IMG/VR virus record: IMGVR_UViG_3300009506_000004
Location: 62,001 to 126,000 of that record
Direction: 5' to 3' (one strand)
DNA: 64,000 nucleotides
Origin: a virus
Shown in pieces: positions 53,717 to 60,728 of the stretch. The notes under the pieces were generated by a model. The model saw only the letters and a program-made list of their open reading frames with translations. It had not been told where the DNA came from and searched no databases. How positions within the stretch are numbered: the stretch's first letter is position 1; every line of letters begins with the position of its first letter. The position numbers were made by a program, and so were the translations under genes.

Positions 53717-53843
53717 GTCAATCACACATATTGATGATTTAGATAAGATTTTGCGTCTTAAATGGTTTGGTTTTAGATTTAAACTTACACCTATTGATGA
53801 TGATTATTGTAAAATAACAATTATATTTGATCCGAGAAATTAA
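53691..53843 (+). CDS. Small hypothetical protein (50 aa)
   Basis: GTG start with GAGGT five nt upstream, inside the end of the previous gene: MKSIHYCSESITHIDDLDKI, then FGFRFKLTPIDDDY and FDPRN. Compact alpha/beta, not recognised. Ribosome site and tight packing support it. Confidence 0.45.
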   Translation: MKSIHYCSESITHIDDLDKILRLKWFGFRFKLTPIDDDYCKITIIFDPRN

Positions 53844-53847
53844 TAAA

Positions 53848-54099
53848 ATGAAACTTTTTAATGTATTATTAAATTATGAGTTACCTATAGATTTAAGTTT
53901 AGTTAATGCAGGTTTATTAGTTGACCTTAATTTAGTTGGAAATCTTAGCATAGCATGGGATCCAGATGGGCCAACAATGCTAACATTAACTTACGAAGAT
54001 TTCAAAACATGTATAATAAACAGACATATTGATAAAGCCAAAATAAAAGAAGTTTTAGAGGAAAAATATGGAACTAAAATTTTTGGGGAGTATAATTAA
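53848..54099 (+). CDS. Hypothetical protein (83 aa)
   Basis: Not recognised. Beta-rich N-terminus (LNYELPIDLSLVNAGLLVDL) and helical C-terminus. ATG 53848 is preferred to an in-frame start at 53827, which overlaps the upstream gene more deeply. Confidence 0.45.
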   Translation: MKLFNVLLNYELPIDLSLVNAGLLVDLNLVGNLSIAWDPDGPTMLTLTYEDFKTCIINRHIDKAKIKEVLEEKYGTKIFGEYN

Positions 54100-54491
54100 T
54101 GTACATAAGTTTAAATATATTAAATAATGCTGTTGTTGAGAATCCTGATGGCAGTAAACAATCAGTACAAGGATTACTTAAACTTAATATAAATGTTGAC
54201 AATATTAATTTTATTATAAAACCACTTGGGCAGCCAGCCCTTGTTGTATCCAATGGTGTAAATTTTATAGCAACAGATAACATACCAGAAAATATTATTG
54301 GATTACATAGATTTCAAATTAAGGAAGGTGGGTTTGTTTGGCTTAGTCCAAAACATATAGTCTATTATGCAAGCACTGACGAAATAGGAATCTATCTTAT
54401 AGGTTTTACTGGTGGAAATAGAGTTTCTATTAAGGCAACTGGCCAAGAAGTTCATGATATGATTTCTGTAAGTATAATAACAACACCATGA
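54099..54491 (+). CDS. Hypothetical beta-rich protein (130 aa)
   Basis: Not recognised. Successive strands (LLKLNINVDNINFIIKPLG, RVSIKATGQEVHDMISVSII) suggest a beta-sandwich. Shares its last bases with the start of the Tat-signal gene. Confidence 0.45.
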   Translation: MYISLNILNNAVVENPDGSKQSVQGLLKLNINVDNINFIIKPLGQPALVVSNGVNFIATDNIPENIIGLHRFQIKEGGFVWLSPKHIVYYASTDEIGIYLIGFTGGNRVSIKATGQEVHDMISVSIITTP

Positions 54492-54733
54492 AAAGAAGAA
54501 ATTTTTTAAAATTAGCGTCATTAGCTCCTTTAGTATTTTTAACACCATTACCTAAATTAGCACCAAAACCACAAGGAACACTTTGGACTACACACCAATT
54601 TGAAGAAAATGTAGTTATTAAAAATGGTGGACCATTAGAATGGTGTATAGCAGAACGCTGGGCTGAAGAAAGTTTAAGTATATTAGAAGAAAATATGATA
54701 ATATCAGAATTAATTCATAGGGATTTTATATGA
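54488..54733 (+). CDS. Tat-signal protein whose C-terminus resembles the coat-protein N-terminus (81 aa)
   Basis: The N-terminus KRRNFLKLASLAPLVFL is a good twin-arginine signal (RRxFLK plus moderate hydrophobic core). The C-terminal 26 residues (ERWAEESLSILEENMIISEL onward, ending HRDF) match 16 of 26 positions of the coat-protein start (EVWARESIAVLEENMIMGML onward). The codons differ, so it is a diverged homologue, not a recent copy. It ends where the coat match is just beginning. It could be a truncated coat-like remnant fused to a signal, or a decoy or adaptor. Confidence 0.6.
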   Translation: MKRRNFLKLASLAPLVFLTPLPKLAPKPQGTLWTTHQFEENVVIKNGGPLEWCIAERWAEESLSILEENMIISELIHRDFI

Positions 54734-54990
54734 AAAAACTTAGTAATGATACAAAAAGACTTTTAGAAGAATATATATTATTAAAAGAAAAAATGAAAGA
54801 ATGCTATATAGCTAGAACAAAAGCAATAGAAATGTATAATATAGCTCTTGATGCTTTAACTGCAAAAGGAATAGAAATACAAAAAAATTTTTATGGTGAT
54901 AATGCTAAATTTATTATGTTTAATGGAAGATTATTTTCATTGTCAAAACATACAGACGCGCCAATAAGTGAAATAGATTACTATGAGTAG
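54730..54990 (+). CDS. Coiled-coil hypothetical protein (86 aa)
   Basis: Helical N-terminal 50 residues (SNDTKRLLEEYILLKEKMKE) and a short beta end. Not recognised. Overlaps the Tat-signal gene stop by 4 nt. Confidence 0.45.
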   Translation: MKKLSNDTKRLLEEYILLKEKMKECYIARTKAIEMYNIALDALTAKGIEIQKNFYGDNAKFIMFNGRLFSLSKHTDAPISEIDYYE

Positions 54991-55261
54991 GACATTAAGA
55001 TACTTATATTGTTTATGCAGAATGGTTGAGCAATTAGCACCAGAGATTCTTGAATATGCTGGTATTGCTGATTGGTGGAAAGAACATAGAAATCATGATG
55101 CACAAATAGAAGGAGAAATAATAGTTAATCGTCTTATTGGCTTTAGTGATTTTGAAGAAAAATGTAAGGTTTTGCGTAAATTAACTCAAAAAGAGCGCGA
55201 AATTATAGGCTATGGCCGGTTTCCTCTTAGAATAGAAGATTTTGATGGGATGGTTAGCTAA
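54983..55261 (+). CDS. Hypothetical protein (92 aa)
   Basis: Helical and charged: LYCLCRMVEQLAPEILEYAG, DWWKEHRNHDAQIEG. Overlaps the previous gene by 8 nt and the next by 17 nt. No family recognised. Confidence 0.45.
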   Translation: MSRTLRYLYCLCRMVEQLAPEILEYAGIADWWKEHRNHDAQIEGEIIVNRLIGFSDFEEKCKVLRKLTQKEREIIGYGRFPLRIEDFDGMVS

Positions 55262-55448
55262 TATAATCCTATTATATTCATGGTGGGGAATAGGAAAGAA
55301 ATATCGACATGCTATTCTCCTTGGTGTATTAGGATCTTTAATTTGGGCAATTAAGGGCTTGACAAATTGGTGGTGGGATCTTATATTTATAGAAGTGGCA
55401 CTTGGTTCATTACAATTACTAGCTTGGTATAGGTGGAGAAATGAATAA
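55245..55448 (+). CDS. Two/three-helix membrane protein (67 aa)
   Basis: Hydrophobic segments at about residues 3-14, 24-38 and 44-60, rich in W (YSWWGIG, LTNWWWDLIF). It is preceded by a TTG in frame, and ATG 55245 is used here. Resembles half of a small transporter-like protein. Function unknown. Confidence 0.5.
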   Translation: MGWLANIILLYSWWGIGKKYRHAILLGVLGSLIWAIKGLTNWWWDLIFIEVALGSLQLLAWYRWRNE

Positions 55449-55760
55449 ATGAATTGCTCTAATTGTGGTACACCATTTTTATCTCATTCAAATAGTCAAG
55501 GCACCTGTAACGTTTGCAGGCACATTACAGGGATGAAAGATTTTGAGCAGTATAAAAAAGACAAACTCACAAGCTTACTAGAAGCAGATGGTGCTGAAAT
55601 TGAATTTGAGGATAAATATTTAATTATTAGTGGACATAAAGATAATATTAATTTATGGAGTAATTTAATATCAAATATAAAAATGTATTATCCAAATCAC
55701 ATGGTTTGTAGTGGGACAATTTATAGTGGTGATATAATAACAATGAGAATAAAATTATGA
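55449..55760 (+). CDS. Zinc-ribbon hypothetical protein (103 aa)
   Basis: MNCSNCGTPF...GTCNVCRHI forms a C2C2 zinc ribbon, followed by a charged alpha/beta domain (ADGAEIEFEDKYLIIS). A possible RNA- or protein-binding regulator. It is the last gene before tatA. Confidence 0.5.
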   Translation: MNCSNCGTPFLSHSNSQGTCNVCRHITGMKDFEQYKKDKLTSLLEADGAEIEFEDKYLIISGHKDNINLWSNLISNIKMYYPNHMVCSGTIYSGDIITMRIKL

Positions 55761-55773
55761 AAGGAGAAATTTA

Positions 55774-55944
55774 ATGTTTGGAATCGGGCCGATGGAGCTA
55801 TCAATTATCGGAGTTGTGGCTGTTCTTCTCTTTGGAAATAGGCTTCCTGGGGTAGCTAGATCTATAGGGCAGTCCTTTCATGAATTAAAGCGTGGGCTTA
55901 ATGAGGCAATTGAATATGACGACAATAACAATAGCAGTGGTTAA
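55774..55944 (+). CDS. tatA: TatA-like twin-arginine translocase subunit (56 aa)
   Basis: The product starts MFGIGPMELSIIGVVAVLLF, followed by GNRLPGVARSIGQSFHELKR. It shows every TatA hallmark: a short N-terminal helix (E8 in the polar N-terminal part), the FG hinge, LP, then an amphipathic helix with conserved F, E and K/R, and a short polar tail. In bacteria TatA multimerises to form the pore that moves folded, Tat-signal proteins. It has AAGGAG seven nt upstream of the ATG. The gene is richer in G/C than its neighbours, suggesting acquisition from a cellular source. I know of no established phage-borne tatA like this. Confidence 0.85.
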   Translation: MFGIGPMELSIIGVVAVLLFGNRLPGVARSIGQSFHELKRGLNEAIEYDDNNNSSG

Positions 55945-56155
55945 ATGGTTTGACGCATCATATCAACGTGGTGAGTGTACAATTGATGACTTAATTACAA
56001 GAATTGATATGACTTCTGCTGGTATATTAGTTAGGGAAGACGAAGAGAGTGTTTCTATAGCTATTGATAATTATGATGAAATTTTCAGGTATATTTCTCA
56101 TATTCCTAAAGTTAATATTTTAGAAATGCAAAAAATATATGTTAATCTAGTATAA
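55916..56155 (+). CDS. Conserved small phage protein (79 aa)
   Basis: VVKWFDASYQRGECTIDDL and VREDEESVSIAIDNYDEIFR resemble a short phage/plasmid protein family (W.D.SFQ.G...DD, then G.LV.ED...V.LA, then IPK). Starts at ATG 55916, inside the last codons of tatA, so the two are translationally coupled. Function unknown. Its coupling to tatA is notable but not proof of shared function. Confidence 0.55.
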   Translation: MTTITIAVVKWFDASYQRGECTIDDLITRIDMTSAGILVREDEESVSIAIDNYDEIFRYISHIPKVNILEMQKIYVNLV

Positions 56156-56159
56156 ATAT

Positions 56160-56312
56160 ATGTTAAGTAAGAAAGCAAAGAATAACATATTCATAACAGG
56201 AATCATCATAGGATTATGGCTTGTTTTATTTGGATTTGGTATACTAAATAAATGGTTCTTATTATCTGGTATGGGTATAATTATGACAGCAATAGTATTA
56301 GGATTATGGTAA
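56160..56312 (+). CDS. Two-helix membrane protein, copy 1 (50 aa)
   Basis: MLSKKAKNNIFITGIIIGLW, then a turn LNKWF and GMGIIMTAIVLGLW. Paralogue of the 56405 product: both share F.T...IGL.....G....NKW....GM.IM. Positive N-terminus suggests N-in, C-in. Downstream of tatA. Too short for TatC and not TatB-like. Confidence 0.6.
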   Translation: MLSKKAKNNIFITGIIIGLWLVLFGFGILNKWFLLSGMGIIMTAIVLGLW

Positions 56313-56408
56313 ATGTGTAAAATAATATCAAATATTGTATTTTACATAACAATAATACTTAGTATCTTAATGTTAATATTTGGAATTATAGGAATTATAA
56401 CAGAATGA
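56313..56408 (+). CDS. Single-helix membrane peptide (31 aa)
   Basis: MCKIISNIVFYITIILSILM and LIFGIIGIITE: nearly all hydrophobic. Starts directly after the previous stop and overlaps the next ATG. Expression inferred from packing. Confidence 0.45.
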   Translation: MCKIISNIVFYITIILSILMLIFGIIGIITE

Positions 56409-56542
56409 AAAGACATACATTCTTTTTAACAATATTAACAATTGGACTTGTATGTGCTTCAATTGGAGTTTATATTGATAATAAATGGATTGGAGTTTTA
56501 GGGATGAGTATTATGGGATTTTCAGCACTTATAGGAATATAA
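56405..56542 (+). CDS. Two-helix membrane protein, copy 2 (45 aa)
   Basis: MKRHTFFLTILTIGLVCASI, then a loop with DNKW and VLGMSIMGFSALIGI. Aligns with the 56160 product across its length. ATG overlaps the previous TGA. A diverged tandem duplication of a tiny membrane protein next to tatA. Confidence 0.55.
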   Translation: MKRHTFFLTILTIGLVCASIGVYIDNKWIGVLGMSIMGFSALIGI

Positions 56543-56546
56543 CAGA

Positions 56547-57026
56547 ATGTTAAGACGAGATCTTTTAAAATTTTTTGCTGCATTAGCTGTAGCACCAATA
56601 TCTTCTTGTGTTAAGTCAGATGAGCCAAATGTACTAGAAGGCTCATGGGCTATGTTAGGTATGCAACATAGCCTGAAAAATGGGGATTTATTGTTTTCTA
56701 CAGATAATACTGAATTATTAGTTAGACCAATTGATGGTAGTTTAACCTATACTAGCCGCATAGATATGGATGCTCTTCCTAAAACTAGGGGTGAATTAGG
56801 ACTAGAACCAGAATTCAATGATATAATTGATTTTCATTTATTGGTTGTAACAGAGAATTTAGATTTAGAAAAATTTAAGAAAATAAAAGAATCGCCCAAA
56901 TTTAAGTTGACAACAAAAACAGATGGTCTATACTTCATATTGAATGAAGCTTATTGGACTTTGATAAATCATAACAAGCAAGGTGATATGGAATCATTAG
57001 AAATAGAGGGTCTTGCAAAATATTAA
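56547..57026 (+). CDS. Tat-signal lipoprotein-like protein (159 aa)
   Basis: The N-terminus MLRRDLLKFFAALAVAPISS, followed by C, has a twin-arginine motif (RRDLLK), a hydrophobic core and a lipobox-like ISSC. Export by Tat and lipid attachment at Cys21 would place it on a membrane. The mature domain is alpha/beta, has DLLFSTDNTELLVRP and ends at LEIEGLAKY. Not recognised. As the nearest exported protein to tatA, it is the first candidate substrate. Confidence 0.65.
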   Translation: MLRRDLLKFFAALAVAPISSCVKSDEPNVLEGSWAMLGMQHSLKNGDLLFSTDNTELLVRPIDGSLTYTSRIDMDALPKTRGELGLEPEFNDIIDFHLLVVTENLDLEKFKKIKESPKFKLTTKTDGLYFILNEAYWTLINHNKQGDMESLEIEGLAKY

Positions 57027-57041
57027 AAGAAAGGTATATGA

Positions 57042-57641
57042 ATGAATTATAATCTAGTATTTCCGCATGACTTTTCTAGAGAACTTTGGCATGAACTTAT
57101 GAAACAAAGTAATGACACATTTGAGATTGTTCCTGGAAGTGTAGAAAATAAGAAGGATCCAAATATAAGTCAATTTTATGTAGCATTTCGTATACCAGAA
57201 AATCTAAGTCCTGAAGATATATTTTCTCGACATATTAGACCAGCACTCATGTCAATGGCAACAGAGATACTTAAATTTTCAAATAAAGTAAAAGTTGGGC
57301 ATTTAAATTATGTACCAAGTTTGTCAAAAATGTATACTGCTGGTGGAATACCTGTACTTGTAACTGTAAGTGGAGACCAAAAACAAGGATATATTTGTGC
57401 AATTAGAATTTTAGTTAAACGAGTTAATACCGTTTATTTTATATTTGGAAATAATTATACTCATGGTTATACATATAGAATAACTGAAACAAAAGAAACA
57501 GCTTTAAAAATAGCACTTGAATTAAGAAACAAAATTTTTAATCCAATTTGCCAAAACACAATCAGGCTAAAAGAAGATGGTACTGGTTTTCTTACTGGAC
57601 TTAATTATAGAATTGACATCATGAAAGTGGAGATTGAATGA
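57042..57641 (+). CDS. Hypothetical protein (199 aa)
   Basis: Not recognised. An alpha/beta protein with ELWHELMKQSNDTFEIVPGS, FRIPENLSPEDIFSRHIRP and a C-terminal beta part. No signal peptide. AAAGG eight nt before the ATG. Its stop overlaps the next start. Confidence 0.5.
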   Translation: MNYNLVFPHDFSRELWHELMKQSNDTFEIVPGSVENKKDPNISQFYVAFRIPENLSPEDIFSRHIRPALMSMATEILKFSNKVKVGHLNYVPSLSKMYTAGGIPVLVTVSGDQKQGYICAIRILVKRVNTVYFIFGNNYTHGYTYRITETKETALKIALELRNKIFNPICQNTIRLKEDGTGFLTGLNYRIDIMKVEIE

Positions 57642-57874
57642 AAGCTATTCTACATAGATTAGATGGCAGTACTATTGAATTTATTTATTCATCACAAATT
57701 GGTGCCTATATCCATAAAACCAAAGAAGGCCATTTATGGGCTATTAAAAATGATTACCCATTTAGTTTTAACATAGCTATGCAAATGGAAGCTAGATGGG
57801 TATCTTTTAACGTTGGTGCAACTTATATTGAATTTCCTAATGGTGACAAGTACATTTTTAAGGTGCATGAATGA
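57638..57874 (+). CDS. Hypothetical protein (78 aa)
   Basis: Beta-rich, ends YIEFPNGDKYIFKVHE. The DNA of its last 12 codons reappears, altered, at 58214-58254, just downstream of the next gene. Not recognised. Confidence 0.5.
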   Translation: MKAILHRLDGSTIEFIYSSQIGAYIHKTKEGHLWAIKNDYPFSFNIAMQMEARWVSFNVGATYIEFPNGDKYIFKVHE

Positions 57875-58254
57875 AATTAGTTAGGCAGCCAAATAATAGT
57901 ACTCTTTGTGGGCAAGCTTGTATTGCTACAATATGTAATATTACACTAGAGCAAGCTATCATTGATGTAGGCAAAAAAGGAAAAACTAAAACAAAAGATC
58001 TTATAAAAGGTCTTAAAACTAATGGTGTAATATGTGGGAATAGACGCAAAAATGGATGGCCTAAAGGAAATGCTATTTTATTTTACAAAATACAAAATTT
58101 TTATCATTGGGTATTATGGTATAATAAAAAATTTTATGACCCAAATGCAGGAATATTTAAAACATTACCCAATTATTTAAAGAAAAGTAAATATTTATCA
58201 CATTTGCCATTAGTTTCCTAATGGTAGTAAATATATTTTTAAGGTGCATAAATG
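57833..58254. repeat. Pair of imperfect direct repeats (about 40 bp) flanking the C39-like gene
   Basis: The stretch CCTAATGGT...TTTTTAAGGTGCAT-AATG occurs at about 57837-57873 (end of the 78-aa gene) and again at 58217-58254. In both it ends in AAGGTG, a ribosome site, five nt before the next ATG. The second copy no longer codes for the upstream protein. This fits insertion by duplication of the gene junction. Confidence 0.7.
57871..58221 (+). CDS. C39/papain-like cysteine peptidase domain (116 aa)
   Basis: QPNNSTLCGQACIATICN gives an oxyanion Q and nucleophile C, and FYHWVLWYNKKFYDPN supplies H and D in the order typical of C39-like/BtrH-type thiol peptidases. Bacteriocin leader peptidases share this fold, but no transporter is attached. 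It is flanked by imperfect copies of the same 40-bp sequence, suggesting it was inserted into an existing gene junction. Confidence 0.65.
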   Translation: MKLVRQPNNSTLCGQACIATICNITLEQAIIDVGKKGKTKTKDLIKGLKTNGVICGNRRKNGWPKGNAILFYKIQNFYHWVLWYNKKFYDPNAGIFKTLPNYLKKSKYLSHLPLVS

Positions 58255-58488
58255 GTTTTTACAATAACCCTAAAAGATCCTGATGGTATTGAAGATAGTA
58301 TACGTGATGCAATTGATATTTATTTTAATTCATTACCAGATAGTATGAGCCAAGAAGAAAAGATTACAGCTTCTAGAATTAGAGAAGAAACAGTGCGTGA
58401 CGAAATCAGTACATGGATCAGAAGTGGAGAATATGTTACTATTGAAATAAACACTTGTGACAATACTGCTATAGTAAGGAAAACATAA
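58252..58488 (+). CDS. Conserved small phage protein (78 aa)
   Basis: FTITLKDPDGIEDSIRDAID, EEKITASRIREETV and WIRSGEYVTIEINT form a pattern seen in many phage early regions, of unknown role. The ribosome site AAGGTG lies in the duplicated block. Stop overlaps the next start. Confidence 0.6.
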   Translation: MVFTITLKDPDGIEDSIRDAIDIYFNSLPDSMSQEEKITASRIREETVRDEISTWIRSGEYVTIEINTCDNTAIVRKT

Positions 58489-58940
58489 TGATAACATATA
58501 AAGTAAAATTATTTAATAAAGAAACTAATGAAGAAAAAGAAGCCACTATTCAGGCTTCTAATGCAGATGCAGCTATTGCCACTGCTAAAAGATTATACCC
58601 TGATTCTAGTTATAATGTCAATAATATGATTAAAACAAAAGATCGAATTCTACTAGAAGTAAATTTAGATAATAATGTTATTATTATTACCGCCCCAGAA
58701 GTTATACTTGTATTTGAAGTAGATGATGTTAGTGACATAGAAACTTGGGATGAGCCTGTAAGAGCATATTTTGAATTGATGACAGAATCAGAAGATTTTA
58801 TTGAATATTGTGGTTCATGTCATTGTGAAATAAACGAAAGATTAAGAATTTGTTTCAATCATTTAATAATGTATAAACTCTTTAATTGTTTAGCTAAGAA
58901 TAAAGAAGAAGAAAAAGAATTATTAGGATTGCTAGAGTGA
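58488..58940 (+). CDS. Hypothetical protein (150 aa)
   Basis: The N-terminal 45 residues (YKVKLFNKETNEEKEATIQA) look like a small beta-alpha domain, and the rest is acidic and helical with a C-x2-C-H-C cluster (YCGSCHCEINER). Not recognised. Overlaps neighbours by 1-4 nt. Confidence 0.5.
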   Translation: MITYKVKLFNKETNEEKEATIQASNADAAIATAKRLYPDSSYNVNNMIKTKDRILLEVNLDNNVIIITAPEVILVFEVDDVSDIETWDEPVRAYFELMTESEDFIEYCGSCHCEINERLRICFNHLIMYKLFNCLAKNKEEEKELLGLLE

Positions 58941-59215
58941 GAAGTATACATTATAAAGAAGTATATAAAGTTGCAGAAGAAATTGGTAAAAATATTCAAG
59001 CTAATGACTCAAGATTTCAACGCTGGGTTTATGCCATAACTGATGATGGTTCTGTATTCTTGTATCGTAACGCTTTTGTTATCAGAGTCACAAGAGGTCT
59101 TAAATGGTGGTATATAATATTTTCTGAGCACTATGAAACTGCCATATTTCATGAAGATGATATTAGTTGTTTTCAATTTAAGCCAATACCCGTGGAGATT
59201 ATATGTACAAAGTAA
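58937..59215 (+). CDS. Hypothetical protein (92 aa)
   Basis: Not recognised. Aromatic and basic (FQRWVYAITDDGSVFLYRNA, GLKWWYIIFSEHYETAIFHE). No membrane segment. Possible GTG start is not needed; ATG is used. Overlaps the next gene by 13 nt. Confidence 0.45.
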   Translation: MRSIHYKEVYKVAEEIGKNIQANDSRFQRWVYAITDDGSVFLYRNAFVIRVTRGLKWWYIIFSEHYETAIFHEDDISCFQFKPIPVEIICTK

Positions 59216-59865
59216 AATTAGAAATAAATAATAGGAAAGTTTGGTTTGGTAATAATGGTAAAGGAGTCGAAAGTGTAGATTTAGCTAAAATTTTTAGTAC
59301 TTTAGCTGAAATTTATGATTGTTTCTTTGTACTATGTCACAGTTGTGATAATTTAACTGCCACTATTTATAAGTATAGAAAAACATGGTTTGTTAGTGAG
59401 CATGAATTTGAAAATGAAGAGCAAGCCAAGGGTGCTTCTCATGTTCTTGGTAAAGTAATTGTACCAAATAGTAATCTTTATAGCATTGAAAAATTAAGTT
59501 GTAATGGCAAATTTAATAATGGTGACCTTATAGTCTTAGCAAATTATGATAATTATGATAATAGGCCACATTGGTTATTAGGTGATGATTTTAATCCTAT
59601 GTATATAGATGGTGTTGAATATAACGGCATTCATATTTTTAATGAAGTAAATGATATTTTTAATTTATTCAACTCAAAATGTAAAAGCCATCTAAATGTT
59701 GTCTTTATAGTCTATAAATTAGTTGAAAAATGGAGTGTCAAAGACTATACTTTTGATAGTCGAGAACAAGCAAAAGGTGCAGCTACTGTTCTTTATCATG
59801 GTATAGACAAAATTATTACAAAGAAATGTCAATTCTTGTTAAAAAAGGAAGCTAAATGTACATAA
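59203..59865 (+). CDS. Hypothetical protein with internal repeat (220 aa)
   Basis: Two copies of a module of about 75 residues, each with EHEFENEEQAKGASHVLG- or DYTFDSREQAKGAATVLY-type ends. A third, shorter relative (HRFNTLVEAKAIQKVCGGKI) is in the following gene. This suggests a duplicated alpha/beta domain spreading along the operon. Function unknown. Confidence 0.5.
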   Translation: MYKVKLEINNRKVWFGNNGKGVESVDLAKIFSTLAEIYDCFFVLCHSCDNLTATIYKYRKTWFVSEHEFENEEQAKGASHVLGKVIVPNSNLYSIEKLSCNGKFNNGDLIVLANYDNYDNRPHWLLGDDFNPMYIDGVEYNGIHIFNEVNDIFNLFNSKCKSHLNVVFIVYKLVEKWSVKDYTFDSREQAKGAATVLYHGIDKIITKKCQFLLKKEAKCT

Positions 59866-60209
59866 TAGCATGTAAAATTAAAGACAAAAATAGACAATGG
59901 CTAAATAATTGGCCTGTCAATGATCCATTTGATGCTAAAAAATATGATTCTTATAGTGATGCATATGAGGCTATTGGTAATGTTTTATCTAGTTTTGCTA
60001 ATGTTACATTCTCATTGTATTCTATTGAATTTGAAGGTTTTGAGATAATAGGCCATAGATTCAATACTTTAGTTGAAGCTAAAGCAATCCAAAAGGTATG
60101 TGGTGGCAAAATAAGTAAATGTAGGATAATTCGCTTTATAACAGATGTTATTAAAGATCCACATATTTACAATCAACTAAAAGAGGAAATAAAAAGTGAT
60201 GAGCTATGA
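59856..60209 (+). CDS. Hypothetical protein related to the repeat module (117 aa)
   Basis: Carries a single copy of the module seen twice in the upstream gene (HRFNTLVEAKAIQKVCGGKI). Not recognised otherwise. Overlaps the previous gene by 10 nt. Confidence 0.5.
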   Translation: MYIIACKIKDKNRQWLNNWPVNDPFDAKKYDSYSDAYEAIGNVLSSFANVTFSLYSIEFEGFEIIGHRFNTLVEAKAIQKVCGGKISKCRIIRFITDVIKDPHIYNQLKEEIKSDEL

Positions 60210-60391
60210 TAGCAATATTATATGCACGTTGTGGAAGTTGGTCATACCTTGATATAGAAGGGGACCCAAAAGTAATAGTACTTCCATTAAGAGATTTATT
60301 TCCGACTCCAAGTTCATCAGATGGAGAATATAAGGGTGTAGATATAAGAGAATTTATACGCATTAGAAAAGGTGTTTATTATGAAATTTGA
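60206..60391 (+). CDS. Small hypothetical protein (61 aa)
   Basis: Compact, with GSWSYLDIEGDPKVIVLPLR. Overlaps the previous stop by 4 nt. No family recognised. Confidence 0.45.
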   Translation: MIAILYARCGSWSYLDIEGDPKVIVLPLRDLFPTPSSSDGEYKGVDIREFIRIRKGVYYEI

Positions 60392-60572
60392 GAAATGGTG
60401 GGAAACAAAAGGTGCTCATTATCTTAGATGGAATAGTGAAGAAGAAAAATGTTTATCAGCTTGGCGGGCTGGTGTTCATTTTGGTACTGTATGTTCAATA
60501 ATAGGTTCAATAATAGGTATTCTTACTGGTGGTGTCCTTTTTCAAGTGTTAAAATATGTGGTATCCAAATAG
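60381..60572 (+). CDS. Membrane protein with soluble N-terminus (63 aa)
   Basis: KFEKWWETKGAHYLRWNSEE then a hydrophobic helix (TVCSIIGSIIGILTGGVLF) and a short basic end. The FEKWWE...AW.AG beginning is a common short phage motif. ATG 60381 is preferred to 60372. Function unknown. Confidence 0.5.
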   Translation: MKFEKWWETKGAHYLRWNSEEEKCLSAWRAGVHFGTVCSIIGSIIGILTGGVLFQVLKYVVSK

Positions 60573-60639
60573 TAATTATCCAGGTTTTAAATTTCATGCA
60601 CAATATTCGCCATGTTTTAGGTGTGGAGAATTCAAATGA
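60556..60639 (+). CDS. Tiny CxxC protein (27 aa)
   Basis: MWYPNSNYPGFKFHAQYSPC, then FRCGEFK: a possible CxxC zinc or redox site. Overlaps both neighbours. Low confidence because of size, supported only by packing and the absence of another gene here. Confidence 0.3.
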   Translation: MWYPNSNYPGFKFHAQYSPCFRCGEFK

Positions 60640-60728
60640 TTATGCATATCGTTGGTTTTGTTATTGCAACAGTTATTATGGTTGCTATTATAAATTTTTA
60701 TTATGATTCTATAAATTGGAGGAAATGA
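60636..60728 (+). CDS. Tiny membrane peptide (30 aa)
   Basis: MIMHIVGFVIATVIMVAIIN, then FYYDSINWRK: one helix with a basic end. ATG overlaps the previous stop, and the stop overlaps the next start. Ribosome site not clear. Confidence 0.35.
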   Translation: MIMHIVGFVIATVIMVAIINFYYDSINWRK

